From Bradyrhizobium sp. NAS80.1 (GTDB lineage: Bacteria; Pseudomonadota; Alphaproteobacteria; Rhizobiales; Xanthobacteraceae), in the NCBI RefSeq assembly GCF_001908205.1, contig NZ_LGHL01000054.1:1-46791 (forward strand): a DNA stretch of 46,791 nucleotides, given 5' to 3'. Positions 16,407-24,531 of the stretch are shown one piece after another (within the stretch, counting starts at the first letter, position 1; each line of letters begins with the position of its first letter). The notes under the pieces are model-generated. The model ran no database searches and was not told where the DNA came from. It was given only the letters and a program-made list of their open reading frames with translations. A program made the translations under genes and the position numbers.

Positions 16407-17306
16407 ATGGCTATCGTGTGCCGCCCCGCTCGCATGGACGACTTGACGCGGGCCGATGAGCTCGTGGTCGCCAGCATCAATGAACTCACTGAACGGCGGG
16501 GCTTCGGAAAGATCGCATCCTCTCACCCACCGAATTTTCAAGCCTTCTCGCTCAGGGACGATACCGAAGGTCTATGGGTCGCCGATGACGACGGAGAAGT
16601 TATCGGCTTCGCGTGGAGTTGGGTTTGCGGCGAACTTTGGTTTCTGGCACAGCTGTTTGTGGCACCTGACCGCCAGAGCGACGGCATCGGAAATCAACTC
16701 ATCGGCAAGACGTTCGCTCACGCAGAAGCGCGCGGAGCATCCATCAAGGCGCTGATCACTTTCACGTTTAACAACGTGTCCCAGGGGCTCTACATCCGCC
16801 ACGGACTATTCCCGCGCTTTCCGATCTACATGGTCAGCGCGCCTCGGGACCGCCTGGCACCCCTGTTGGCTGAGCCGCCCCTCCGTCTTGAATCTCTCAC
16901 GGCCAAGACAGCCAGGTTCGACGATCTGGCCCTCATTGATATCAGTGCCGTCGGCGTTTCCAGAGAGAAGCATCATCGATTTCTCCTTGGCGACGGCACG
17001 TCGAACGGGTTCACCATCCACGCCGGCAGCGAGTGCGTGGGGTATGTCTATATTTCCGAAGGACACGTTGGCCCGCTTGCAGTCCGTCGGCCGGATCTCG
17101 TGGGTCCCGCGTTCGCCAGTGCGTTGTCGTTTGCGGCACGGAGCAATTCTCCAAGCATTTCGGCTTTCGTGCCAGGCGCAAGCGAGTCAGCGCTCAAGGC
17201 GGCGATGAACCACGGGATGCGTCTAACGCTCCCGATGCTGCTGATGTCTAACCGACAATTCGGAGATTGGGCCAGCTACCTCCCGCGCAATCCCGGATTC
17301 ATGTAG
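16407..17306 (+). CDS. GNAT-family N-acetyltransferase
   Basis: The 299-residue protein has an N-terminal GNAT domain (residues 1-145) with the acetyl-CoA pyrophosphate loop LFVAPDRQSDGIGNQLIGKT and the downstream FNNVSQGLYIRHGLF segment typical of motif B. The second half (150-299) looks like a degenerate second GNAT domain with less clear motifs. ATG 16407 follows GGAGGAGAACTCGAAC. It lies 75 bp after the FAD oxidoreductase gene on the same strand, so they may be cotranscribed. The pairing is also preserved in the relic at 4373-4748, so the two genes have travelled together. The acetyl acceptor is unknown. Confidence 0.9.
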   Translation: MAIVCRPARMDDLTRADELVVASINELTERRGFGKIASSHPPNFQAFSLRDDTEGLWVADDDGEVIGFAWSWVCGELWFLAQLFVAPDRQSDGIGNQLIGKTFAHAEARGASIKALITFTFNNVSQGLYIRHGLFPRFPIYMVSAPRDRLAPLLAEPPLRLESLTAKTARFDDLALIDISAVGVSREKHHRFLLGDGTSNGFTIHAGSECVGYVYISEGHVGPLAVRRPDLVGPAFASALSFAARSNSPSISAFVPGASESALKAAMNHGMRLTLPMLLMSNRQFGDWASYLPRNPGFM

Positions 17307-17425
17307 CTCAATCCAGATGAGTTGAAGGCAACGCGGGGTGCGGCGCGGCCGCCTTTGCGGAGCACGCAATCCCAACGCGGAACTTAAGCCGGTCTGGCAG
17401 ATTAGAACGCGGGGCGCGCGGAGTA

Positions 17426-17439
17426 CCCTTGATCAAGGG
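17426..17439. promoter_or_regulatory. Perfect 14-bp palindrome overlapping a ribosome-binding site
   Basis: CCCTTGATCAAGGG is fully self-complementary and has no loop, so a DNA operator is more likely than an RNA hairpin. Its right end overlaps the GGGAGGAG ribosome-binding site (17437-17444) of the gene at 17450. A protein bound here could block expression. No candidate regulator is identified. Confidence 0.4.
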
Positions 17440-17449
17440 AGGAGCCTCG

Positions 17450-17947
17450 ATGAACAAAGCCAGGGTGGTGATTGGGCTGAGCGCGGCGTTAGCGTTGGGT
17501 ACGCTATGGATACCAACGACCCGGGCAATGCCTATCGCCCCGCTTCACGTTGATGGCGGAGACGCTGTGCCACTGCAGGAAGCTCAGTTCTTCTTCGGAG
17601 GCCGGCGTTACTGCTGGTATTGGGACGCCTGGCGCGGCCCCGGCTGGTACTGGTGCGGCTATGCGTTCCGCCGCGGTTTGGGCTGGGGTGGCCCGCGAGG
17701 TTGGCATGGTTGGCATGTCGGTCCACGCCCCCGTCCTCGTCCTCCTCATGTTGGTCAACGCCCGCGTCCTCGTCCGCCGCATGTCGGTCAACGCCCAGGT
17801 TCTCGTCCGCCGAATGTCGCTCAACGCCCAGGATCTCGTCCGAATGTAGGCCAACGTCCTGGTGCAGGGCGTCCCGGGTCCGCGGGCCGTCCTGGAGGTG
17901 GCGGTGGTGGTCGCGGCGGCAGTCGTGGCGGAGGTGGTCGTAGCTGA
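17450..17947 (+). CDS. Secreted Pro/Arg/Gly repeat protein
   Basis: ATG 17450 with a GGGAGGAG site gives 165 residues. There is a signal peptide (residues 1-25, hydrophobic VVIGLSAALALGTLW, cleavage near TRAM), then a Trp/Tyr/Gly-rich region (RRYCWYWDAWRGPGWYWCGY), then an 11-residue Pro-Arg repeat (RPRPPHVGQ type, residues 94-136) and a Gly/Arg tail. The composition is that of an exported low-complexity protein that may bind nucleic acid, polysaccharide or the envelope; no enzymatic motif is seen. Short relatives with the CWYWDAWRGPGWY-type segment are common in Bradyrhizobium. It lies between the GNAT gene and convergent mtnK. Confidence 0.75.
   Translation: MNKARVVIGLSAALALGTLWIPTTRAMPIAPLHVDGGDAVPLQEAQFFFGGRRYCWYWDAWRGPGWYWCGYAFRRGLGWGGPRGWHGWHVGPRPRPRPPHVGQRPRPRPPHVGQRPGSRPPNVAQRPGSRPNVGQRPGAGRPGSAGRPGGGGGGRGGSRGGGGRS
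17729..17857 (+). repeat. Four in-frame 33/30-bp tandem repeats
   Basis: Units run 17729-17761, 17762-17794, 17795-17827 (33 bp each) and 17828-17857 (30 bp, one codon short). They encode PRPRPPHVGQR twice, then PGSRPPNVAQR and PGSRPNVGQR. The first two units have identical protein but different third codon positions, which shows selection on the peptide rather than very recent duplication. Confidence 0.9.
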
Positions 17948-18029
17948 CGGCGTACCTGCATGCGTGCAAGGCCGACCGGGTTTTGCCTGCGATCATCTGG
18001 CGCTCGCTGTGAGTCACCGAGCGCACGGC

Positions 18030-19319
18030 CTAGCCGTTCGCAAACTCCGGCTGCCAGTCCCTCAGCTTTTTCGCCGCGCCCGTGACGTCGGCGATAGCCG
18101 GAAACGATCCCGTCTCCACCATCATCGCGCGCGCCAGCCGCACGGCGCGGGCTTCGCTCACCGCACGTTTGCGTGGATCTTCGATAAGCTCGAAATCGAT
18201 ATTGTGGGCGAGGCCGAAGATGCGGCGGATGGTTTTGGCCGCGGCGAAGCCGACAGTGTCGGCGAACAGCCGCTGCATGTAGGCCTGCCGCTCGGCCTCC
18301 AGGCGTGCGGCGCCCTGCTCGCCTGCGAAGAGCGAAATGGGATAGGCATCGCCAGCGGCTTCAGCACGCCAGAGGTCGAGGAATTTGCGGGCGAACCCGT
18401 TCCAGACCTTCTCGACGGTGTCCAGCACCCAGCCCTCGAACGCGCGGCGCTCGCCCGGCGATCGCTCGTGACCGACGGAGGCGAAATAGGCCATCAGCAA
18501 ATTGGCCAGCACTGCGCCGACGTCGAACCCCATAGGGCCGTAGAACGCGAATTCGGGATCGATCACCCGCGTCTGGCTATCCGTGACCATGATCGAGCCC
18601 GTGTGGAGGTCGCCATGGAGCAGCGCTTCGGGGCTTGCCATGAACTTCAGCTTCAGCCGGGAGATCGCGACATGCAGGTCCATGTCGTCGCGCAAGGCGG
18701 CGGCCAGCGCGTCGAGATAAGGCACGGTCCAGCGGTTCTGATCGGCGATGCGATAGGGATCGGTGAAGATCAAATCCTCGGTGATCTTGCACAGCGCATG
18801 GTTGCCGGCGAAGGCCGCGATGCCTTCCTTCTTGTCCGCGGCGGTGAGCGCGAGGTCAGAGGTGAGGAACAGCGTCCGCGCCATGAAGGTGGTGATGTCG
18901 TCGACGAAGCGCGGATATTGCGTTCCCGAGACCAGCCCCTTGCGCATGATGATATGGGGCTCGAGCAGCTCCATCACCGTCAGCGCCAGCGCCTCGTTGT
19001 GATGCAGCAGCGCCGGCACGAGGCCGGGCGCGAGCTGGGCCTGCCGGGACAAAGCGAGATACTCGAAATGGGCCCGCGACAGCGGCAGCGGCCAGCTCTC
19101 GCCGACGAGGCGGACGTAGGGCAGCGCCTGCTTCACGGCGATGCCGCCGCGCGCCCCCTTCGCGATGAAGACGAGATTGAGATTGCCGTCGCCGACCTCG
19201 GTGATCACCCAGGAGGCCGGCTCGCCGCCGAGAAGCCCCTTGAGGTCCGGCAGGCCCGCGAGATAGTCCCGCAAGGCCGCCTCCTGCAGAATCCGGTAAT
19301 CCCCCTGCCCCTGCGTCAT
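18030..19319 (-). CDS. mtnK: S-methyl-5-thioribose kinase
   Basis: The 429-residue protein matches MtnK throughout. It has an aminoglycoside-phosphotransferase-like fold with Lys63 (IAVKQALPYVR) in the nucleotide site, the catalytic loop LLHGDLHTGSIMV (Asp237) and the metal-binding VIDPEFAFYGPMGFD (Asp254). It phosphorylates methylthioribose to its 1-phosphate in the methionine salvage pathway in the cytoplasm. The usual partner, the isomerase mtnA, is not in the window. A 130-bp relic of its 3' end is at 11812. Palindromic repeats lie directly upstream (19337-19422), so a promoter would need to be within or beyond them. Confidence 0.93.
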   Translation of the reverse strand: MTQGQGDYRILQEAALRDYLAGLPDLKGLLGGEPASWVITEVGDGNLNLVFIAKGARGGIAVKQALPYVRLVGESWPLPLSRAHFEYLALSRQAQLAPGLVPALLHHNEALALTVMELLEPHIIMRKGLVSGTQYPRFVDDITTFMARTLFLTSDLALTAADKKEGIAAFAGNHALCKITEDLIFTDPYRIADQNRWTVPYLDALAAALRDDMDLHVAISRLKLKFMASPEALLHGDLHTGSIMVTDSQTRVIDPEFAFYGPMGFDVGAVLANLLMAYFASVGHERSPGERRAFEGWVLDTVEKVWNGFARKFLDLWRAEAAGDAYPISLFAGEQGAARLEAERQAYMQRLFADTVGFAAAKTIRRIFGLAHNIDFELIEDPRKRAVSEARAVRLARAMMVETGSFPAIADVTGAAKKLRDWQPEFANG

Positions 19320-19336
19320 GACGATCCCATCCGATG

Positions 19337-19422
19337 CTAAAGCGCGACGAGATCGCGCTTTAGATTGTTATTTGAGCATGATCTTCTCGGAAAACCGCTT
19401 CGCAGTTTTCCGTATCATGCTC
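19337..19422. repeat. Bradyrhizobium-type palindromic intergenic repeat (two hairpins)
   Basis: The first hairpin is 19337-19363 (11-bp perfect arms CTAAAGCGCGA / TCGCGCTTTAG, loop CGAGA). The second is 19374-19422, with outer arms GAGCATGAT / ATCATGCTC and inner arms CGGAAAAC / GTTTTCCG around CGCTTCGCA. This composite resembles a repeat scattered in Bradyrhizobium intergenic regions; a decayed second copy is at 20540. Confidence 0.8.
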
Positions 19423-19439
19423 TTGGCACGGCCGGATCG

Positions 19440-19787
19440 TTACTCCCGCTCCAGGAAGCTCGAGCCGATCTCGGCCTTTCTTTTGATGGGATCGTAATCA
19501 CAATAGACGCTGTCCGCCACCAGCGTGTAGCTGGCGCTGACCGTGTATTTGTCGAGCTTGACAGAGTTCAGGCCGATGACCGAGGTGCTCTTGCCCCCGT
19601 TCCACTTGAACGGCGTCGAGCTCTGCGCCCGCTCGCAAGCCGCGACTGCATCGTTGAAGACATAGCCCTCGACGAACGCCTTCAGCGTCCGCACCTGCAC
19701 GGCCGTCCGCCATTCGACATAGCCGATGGCACCGAGACCGGCCACGATCAGCACCAGAAGCGCAACGACGATCCTTTGAAAAGTCAT
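19440..19787 (-). CDS. Hypothetical exported or membrane-anchored small protein
   Basis: From ATG 19787, preceded by GGGGGGAACG, the product has 115 residues. It has one N-terminal hydrophobic segment (IVVALLVLIVAGLGAIGYV, residues 6-24), which is a membrane anchor or uncleaved signal, followed by a soluble domain of about 90 residues with two Cys (AACERAQ and VYCDYDP) that could form a disulfide outside the cytoplasm. The family is not recognised. It lies 48 bp after the DUF1467 gene on the same strand and could be the last gene of the nuo-birA-rnj-mce transcript. Confidence 0.75.
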   Translation of the reverse strand: MTFQRIVVALLVLIVAGLGAIGYVEWRTAVQVRTLKAFVEGYVFNDAVAACERAQSSTPFKWNGGKSTSVIGLNSVKLDKYTVSASYTLVADSVYCDYDPIKRKAEIGSSFLERE

Positions 19788-19835
19788 TCGTTCCCCCCGA
19801 ACAACGACCCAACCGAAAAGTTGTAGCAAGAACTC

Positions 19836-20111
19836 CTAGAATGGCATTCCCATCAGTTTCGACAAGCGTTCGATCGAGAGATAGCCGGCCTGATAGGCGG
19901 CCATGCCGATCCCGAAGATGATCGCCGAGATGATCGTGGTCCAGATCAGCTTGCGGCCCATCCGCGTCAGGATCGGCGCGCCGGGGTCGGTGCCAGGCGC
20001 TCCCACGCCGTCCTCATGCTGGCTGCGCACGCCGAACGGCAGCGTCAGGAACAGCGCCACCCACCAGATGACGAAGTAGATCGCGAGCGCGGTTGATATC
20101 TGGACGGCCAT
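19836..20111 (-). CDS. DUF1467 family membrane protein
   Basis: The 91-residue protein has two membrane helices (residues 5-24, ALAIYFVIWWVALFLTLPFG, and about 55-75, LIWTTIISAIIFGIGMAAY) with the conserved linker FGVRSQHEDGVGAPGTDPGA typical of DUF1467. The family is widespread in alphaproteobacteria, and its function is unknown. It starts 9 bp after the mce gene, as is usual for this gene order, so the two are almost certainly cotranscribed. Confidence 0.9.
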   Translation of the reverse strand: MAVQISTALAIYFVIWWVALFLTLPFGVRSQHEDGVGAPGTDPGAPILTRMGRKLIWTTIISAIIFGIGMAAYQAGYLSIERLSKLMGMPF

Positions 20112-20120
20112 GGGGCGGCC

Positions 20121-20525
20121 TTACGCCTGCTCGATCTCGACAAGCGCCCCGGAGAAATCCTTCGGGTGCAGGAACAGAACCGGCTTGCCGTGGGCGCCGA
20201 TCTTCGGCACGCCGTCGCCAAGCACCCGCGCGCCCTCCTTCACCAGTGTGTCGCGTGAGGCGATGATGTCGACGACTTCGTAGCAGACGTGGTGGATGCC
20301 GCCGTCGGCATTGCGCTCGAGGAATTTCGCGATCGGCGATCCCGCGCCATAGGGCTCGATGAATTCGATCTTGGTGTTGGGCAGCGTCACGAACACGGTG
20401 GTCACCCCATGCTCGGGCAGCGCGATGGCCTCCGAGATCTGCGCTCCGAAGGCCGCGCCGTAGATCTTGGCGGCCTTGATCGCGTCCTTGGTCGCGATCG
20501 CGACATGGTTGAGCCGGCCCAGCAT
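20121..20525 (-). CDS. mce: Methylmalonyl-CoA epimerase
   Basis: From ATG 20525 (MLGRLNHVAIATKD) the protein has 134 residues, the standard length. It is a VOC/glyoxalase-fold enzyme with paired beta-alpha-beta modules. Likely metal ligands are His7, the His in GGIHHVCYE (78/79) and Glu130 near the C-terminus. It interconverts the two epimers of methylmalonyl-CoA in propionyl-CoA breakdown. The frame is open 69 bp further upstream, but that part is the intergenic palindromic repeat, so the start at 20525 is preferred. It follows rnj by 69 bp and precedes DUF1467 by 9 bp. Confidence 0.93.
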   Translation of the reverse strand: MLGRLNHVAIATKDAIKAAKIYGAAFGAQISEAIALPEHGVTTVFVTLPNTKIEFIEPYGAGSPIAKFLERNADGGIHHVCYEVVDIIASRDTLVKEGARVLGDGVPKIGAHGKPVLFLHPKDFSGALVEIEQA

Positions 20526-20539
20526 GTTTCTCTCCCTCA

Positions 20540-20585
20540 GAGCATGATCCGGAAACGCGTGAAGCGGCTTTCCGAAGAGACCATA
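20540..20585. repeat. Decayed copy of the palindromic intergenic repeat
   Basis: GAGCATGATCCGGAAA ... TTTCCG ... resembles the second hairpin at 19374-19422, but its right outer arm is mutated (ACCATACTTT instead of ATCATGCTC). It lies in the 69-bp gap between rnj and mce, so it is transcribed as part of the mce leader. Confidence 0.65.
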
Positions 20586-20594
20586 CTTTAACAC

Positions 20595-22265
20595 TCAGAC
20601 TGTCAGCACGTGTACCAGACAGGGGGGCCTCTTGCCCCAATGTTCATTGATCACGGCCCGGACGGCGCGTCGCACCGACTCGCCCAAGGCATCCGGATCG
20701 CGGCGGCGTGCCTTTGGCAGCCCCTCGATCGTGGACATCACGGCGTCGAAAACGAGGTCGTCGAAGGTCTCGCCCGCTTTGTTCTTCTCGGGGACGCCGA
20801 CGAGATCGACCTCGGGATCGTCTGCAAGCTCGCCCTGCGCCGTCATGGCGATGGCGACGAAGGCGCAGCCGGAGAAAGCCATCCGCCGCCGCTCGACCAC
20901 GGCGCGGGACTTGGAGTCCTCCAAAATCGTGCCGTCCTTGTAGAGCCGGCCCGAAGGTATCTCGCCGACGATTCCGGGATCGCCGGGGCCGAGCTTGACG
21001 AGGTCGCCATTGCGGCAGACCAGCACGCGCGGCACGCCGGCGGCGCGCGCGAGCTTGGCGTGCTCGTGCAGATGCAGGGCCTCGCCATGCACCGGGATCA
21101 GGAGCTGCGGCTTTGTCCAGGCGATCAGGTCGCGCAACTCGTCGCGGCGGGGATGGCCGGAGACGTGGACCAGATGGTCGCGGTCGGTGATGACCTCGAC
21201 ACCCTGCAGGACCAGATTGTTGATGATCGAGCCGACGGACTTCTCGTTGCCGGGAATGGTCCGCGAGGAGAAGATCACGCTGTCGCCGCGGTTGAGCGTG
21301 ATCTCAGGATGGTCGTCATTGGCGATGCGCGCCAGCGCGGCGCGGGGCTCGCCCTGGCTGCCGGTGCACAGCGCCAGCACCTTGTCCTGCGGAAGATGGC
21401 CGTAGACCTCGGGCGAGCGGAAATTCTGGACGCCGTCGAGATAGCCGGTCTCGCGCGCGACCTGCACCACACGCTCCATGGCGCGGCCGACCACGACGAC
21501 CTCGCGGTCGGCGGCCTTGGCGGCATCGGCCACGGCCTTGATGCGGGCGACGTTGGAGGCGAAGGTCGTCACCGCGACGCGGCCCTTGGCTGATTTGACC
21601 AGGTCGATGATGGTCCTGGCAACCTCCGCTTCCGACGGCGAGCGACCGTCGCGCACGGCGTTGGTGGAATCGCCAATCAACGCGAGCAGCCCCTCCTCGC
21701 CCAGTTCGCGCAGCCGCTTCTCGTCGGTCGGGCTCCCCAGGGGCGGGGTTGGGTCGATCTTCCAGTCGCCGGTGTGCAGCACCGTGCCGGCCTCGGTGTG
21801 GATAGCGAGCGCGTGCGCTTCCGGGATCGAATGCGCGACGGGAATGAACTCGACGTTGAACGGGCCGACATCAACGCGGCCGCCGGACGGGACCACCGTG
21901 ACCGGGATATCAGGCGCATTACGCTCGGCGGCACATTTGGCCTCGAATAATGCGGCGCTGAACCGGGTCGCATAGATCGGGCATTTCAGCTTCGGCCAGA
22001 GGTCGATGATGGCGCCGAAATGGTCCTCATGGGCGTGGGTCAGCACCAGCCCCATCAAGTTCTTGCGTTCCTTTTCCAGGAAGCTGATGTCGGGCATGAT
22101 CAGGTCGATGCCCGGCAGATGCTCCTCGTCGCCGAAGGAGACACCGAGGTCGACCGCGAGCCAGGCGCGCTGGTGGCGGTTGCCGAGGCCGTAGACCGAC
22201 AGGTTCATGCCGATCTCGCCGACGCCGCCGAGCGGCGCAAACACCAGTTCGTCGGGCCTCGCCAT
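20595..22265 (-). CDS. rnj: Ribonuclease J
   Basis: The 556-residue protein is a beta-CASP metallo-beta-lactamase nuclease. The zinc motif HAHEDH is at residues 77-82, and further family blocks are seen at HTGDWKIDP, GDSTNAV and CTGSQGEPRAAL. The C-terminal domain is of normal size. RNase J degrades RNA from the 5' end and matures rRNA in alphaproteobacteria. Its ATG overlaps the birA stop as TGATG, so translation is coupled to birA. Confidence 0.95.
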   Translation of the reverse strand: MARPDELVFAPLGGVGEIGMNLSVYGLGNRHQRAWLAVDLGVSFGDEEHLPGIDLIMPDISFLEKERKNLMGLVLTHAHEDHFGAIIDLWPKLKCPIYATRFSAALFEAKCAAERNAPDIPVTVVPSGGRVDVGPFNVEFIPVAHSIPEAHALAIHTEAGTVLHTGDWKIDPTPPLGSPTDEKRLRELGEEGLLALIGDSTNAVRDGRSPSEAEVARTIIDLVKSAKGRVAVTTFASNVARIKAVADAAKAADREVVVVGRAMERVVQVARETGYLDGVQNFRSPEVYGHLPQDKVLALCTGSQGEPRAALARIANDDHPEITLNRGDSVIFSSRTIPGNEKSVGSIINNLVLQGVEVITDRDHLVHVSGHPRRDELRDLIAWTKPQLLIPVHGEALHLHEHAKLARAAGVPRVLVCRNGDLVKLGPGDPGIVGEIPSGRLYKDGTILEDSKSRAVVERRRMAFSGCAFVAIAMTAQGELADDPEVDLVGVPEKNKAGETFDDLVFDAVMSTIEGLPKARRRDPDALGESVRRAVRAVINEHWGKRPPCLVHVLTV

Positions 22266-23071
22266 CAGGCAGCTCCCACGGAGGCGGCCGAGCCAAAGAA
22301 CACCTCGCCCGCGGCCACGGGCACACGCCGGCCCTCCGCGGTGCGGACGATCAGGCAGCCGGTGTCGTCGATGGTGTCAAAAATGCCTTCCAGCGTCATC
22401 GTTCCCATGTTGATTGCGACCCGCTCGCCGAGGCCGGCGGCGCGCTCCAGCCACAGCTTGCGGATCTCGGCAAAGCCGCGGCCATTGTCCCAGATGCCGC
22501 GGAATTCGACCCAGGCGTCGGACAATGCCAGGAACAGTTCCTCGGCGCTGATCTGGACGCCGAGCGCTGCGAGCGACACCGCAGGCGTCGGGGTGCCTTC
22601 CGGCGCTGCCACGACGTTGGTCCCCATGCCGGCAACGACGGCGAGGCGGTCGCCGACAACTTCAGCCTCGAGGGCGATGCCGACGAGCTTCTTGCCTCCG
22701 GCGAGCACGTCGTTCGGCCATTTCAGGGCGTAGCGGGGGCGGTCCGGGCCAAGGCGCAGCGCGGCTTCCAGGCTGACCTTCTCCAGCGCCGCCTCCTCCG
22801 CGAGGCCGGCCGCAAAGCCAAGCGTCGCGGCGACGGCGGGGGCGACGTCCAGGACCTCGAGGATGCTGGCCGCCAGATTGCCGCGCGGCGCGATCCAGGC
22901 ACGCTGGCGGCGGCCGCGGCCGGCAGTCTGCTCCGATGTGACGAACCACATCGGGCCGCGTTCGCCGCGCCTGGCGTGTTCGATCGCGTCGGTATTGGTC
23001 GAGCCGGTCCGCTCGAAAGCCGCGAGCCGATAGCCCGCGGACGATGCGCGAGGACCGAGCGCGAACGCCAT
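22265..23071 (-). CDS. birA: Biotin-[acetyl-CoA-carboxylase] ligase, class I
   Basis: The 268-residue protein has the biotin ligase motif GRGRRQRAW (adenylate-binding loop), GNLAASIL and KWPNDVLAGGKKLVGI. It lacks the N-terminal helix-turn-helix of E. coli BirA, so it is a pure enzyme without repressor function. It attaches biotin to the carboxyl carrier protein of acetyl-CoA and related carboxylases. It starts 1 bp after nuoN and overlaps rnj by one base, consistent with the nuo-birA-rnj arrangement typical of alphaproteobacteria. Confidence 0.94.
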   Translation of the reverse strand: MAFALGPRASSAGYRLAAFERTGSTNTDAIEHARRGERGPMWFVTSEQTAGRGRRQRAWIAPRGNLAASILEVLDVAPAVAATLGFAAGLAEEAALEKVSLEAALRLGPDRPRYALKWPNDVLAGGKKLVGIALEAEVVGDRLAVVAGMGTNVVAAPEGTPTPAVSLAALGVQISAEELFLALSDAWVEFRGIWDNGRGFAEIRKLWLERAAGLGERVAINMGTMTLEGIFDTIDDTGCLIVRTAEGRRVPVAAGEVFFGSAASVGAA

Positions 23072-23072
23072 C

Positions 23073-24509
23073 CTAGAACAGCGACTTTGCCGCGGCGGAG
23101 GCGACGCTCACCACCGGGCCCGCGATCAATGCAAACAGGATGTTGAACAGGCCCGCGACCGCCAGCACCGTCCGCACCTCGAAACGCACCGGGTCAACCT
23201 TGCCGGCCGGCTCGTCGAAGTACATCGTCTTGACGATGGCGAGGTAGTAGTAGGCGCCCACCACGCTGGTCAGCACGCCGATGACGGCAAGCGTGAACAG
23301 GTTGGCCTTGATGGCGGCGACGAACACGTACCACTTGGCGAAGAAGCCGGCGAGCGGCGGGATGCCGGCGAGCGAGAACAGCAGCATCGCGAACATGAAG
23401 GCGAGCAGCGGATTGGTCCGGGACAGGCCGGCGAAATCGCTGATCTGCTCCACGGCCTGGCCGTTGCGCTTCATGGCGAGGATGACCGAGAACGAACCGA
23501 GCGTCATCGCGACATAGATCACGATGTACATCAGCACGCCCTGCGCGCCCTCGACCGTGCCCGAGGCAAGGCCGACCAGGGCGAAGCCCATGTGGCCGAT
23601 CGAGGAATAGGCCATCAGGCGCTTGATGTTGGTCTGACCGATCGCGGCGAAGGAGCCGAGCGCCATCGAGGCGATCGACACGAACACCAGGATCTGCTGC
23701 CACTGCGAGACGACGCCCGGGAATGCGGTGAGCGTGACGCGGGTGAAGACTGCGAGCGCGGCTACCTTCGGCGCCGAGGCGAAGAAGGTGGTCACCGGGG
23801 TCGGAGCGCCCTCATACACGTCCGGCGTCCACATGTGGAACGGCACGGCCGAGACCTTGAAGCAGAGGCCGGCGAGCAGGAAGACGAGTCCGAACACCAG
23901 GCCGACATTCGAGACCGTCACGGCCGAGGCGATGCCGGCGAAGCTGACCGTCCCGGTGAAGCCATAGATCAGCGAGGCGCCGTAGAGCAGCATGCCCGAC
24001 GACAGCGCGCCGAGCACGAAGTACTTCAGGCCGGCTTCGGTCGACTTGGTGTTGTCGCGGTTCGAGGCCGCCACGACATAGAGCGCGAGCGACATCAATT
24101 CGAGGCCGAGATAGAGCGAGATCAGGTCGCCGGCCGAGATCAGCACCATCATGCCGAGCGTCGAGAGCAGCACCAGGATCGCGTATTCGAAGATGCGCCG
24201 CGAGGGGTCGGACAGGAACTCGGTCGACAGGACCAGCGTCACCGCCGAGCCGATCAGGGCCAGGATCTTCATGAAGCGCGCAAAATCGTCGACGATGTAG
24301 CTGCCGCCGAAGGTCACCTGCTTGCCCGCGGGCTGCATGTACACGAGCGCGCCGACCACGATCAGGAGCACGACGGAAAGCGACGTGATCGTCCTTGTGG
24401 TCCCCTGCCCGCGGTAGGCCCCCAGCATCAAGAGCGCCATGGCGCCGATCGCGAGCACGATCTCGGGCAGCACCGGCGCCAGTTGATAACCTGCAGTCTC
24501 AAAGCTCAT
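23073..24509 (-). CDS. nuoN: NADH-quinone oxidoreductase subunit N
   Basis: The 478-residue antiporter-like subunit of the complex I membrane arm has about 14 helices. The conserved segment FHMWTPDVYEGAPTPVTTF and the YSSIGHMGFALVG stretch are typical of NuoN/ND2. It forms one of the three proton channels. It is the last nuo gene, 22 bp after nuoM and 1 bp before birA. Confidence 0.96.
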   Translation of the reverse strand: MSFETAGYQLAPVLPEIVLAIGAMALLMLGAYRGQGTTRTITSLSVVLLIVVGALVYMQPAGKQVTFGGSYIVDDFARFMKILALIGSAVTLVLSTEFLSDPSRRIFEYAILVLLSTLGMMVLISAGDLISLYLGLELMSLALYVVAASNRDNTKSTEAGLKYFVLGALSSGMLLYGASLIYGFTGTVSFAGIASAVTVSNVGLVFGLVFLLAGLCFKVSAVPFHMWTPDVYEGAPTPVTTFFASAPKVAALAVFTRVTLTAFPGVVSQWQQILVFVSIASMALGSFAAIGQTNIKRLMAYSSIGHMGFALVGLASGTVEGAQGVLMYIVIYVAMTLGSFSVILAMKRNGQAVEQISDFAGLSRTNPLLAFMFAMLLFSLAGIPPLAGFFAKWYVFVAAIKANLFTLAVIGVLTSVVGAYYYLAIVKTMYFDEPAGKVDPVRFEVRTVLAVAGLFNILFALIAGPVVSVASAAAKSLF

Positions 24510-24531
24510 GGCGATATCCTGACCTGCCCGA

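Noticed and set aside
17729..17857. Possible CRISPR-like array of short repeats
   Set aside because: The repeats are contiguous without spacers and are in frame within a coding gene, so they are protein-level tandem repeats.
17862..19340. Open frame of about 490 codons antisense to mtnK
   Set aside because: MtnK on the minus strand has intact catalytic motifs; the antisense product is a shadow.
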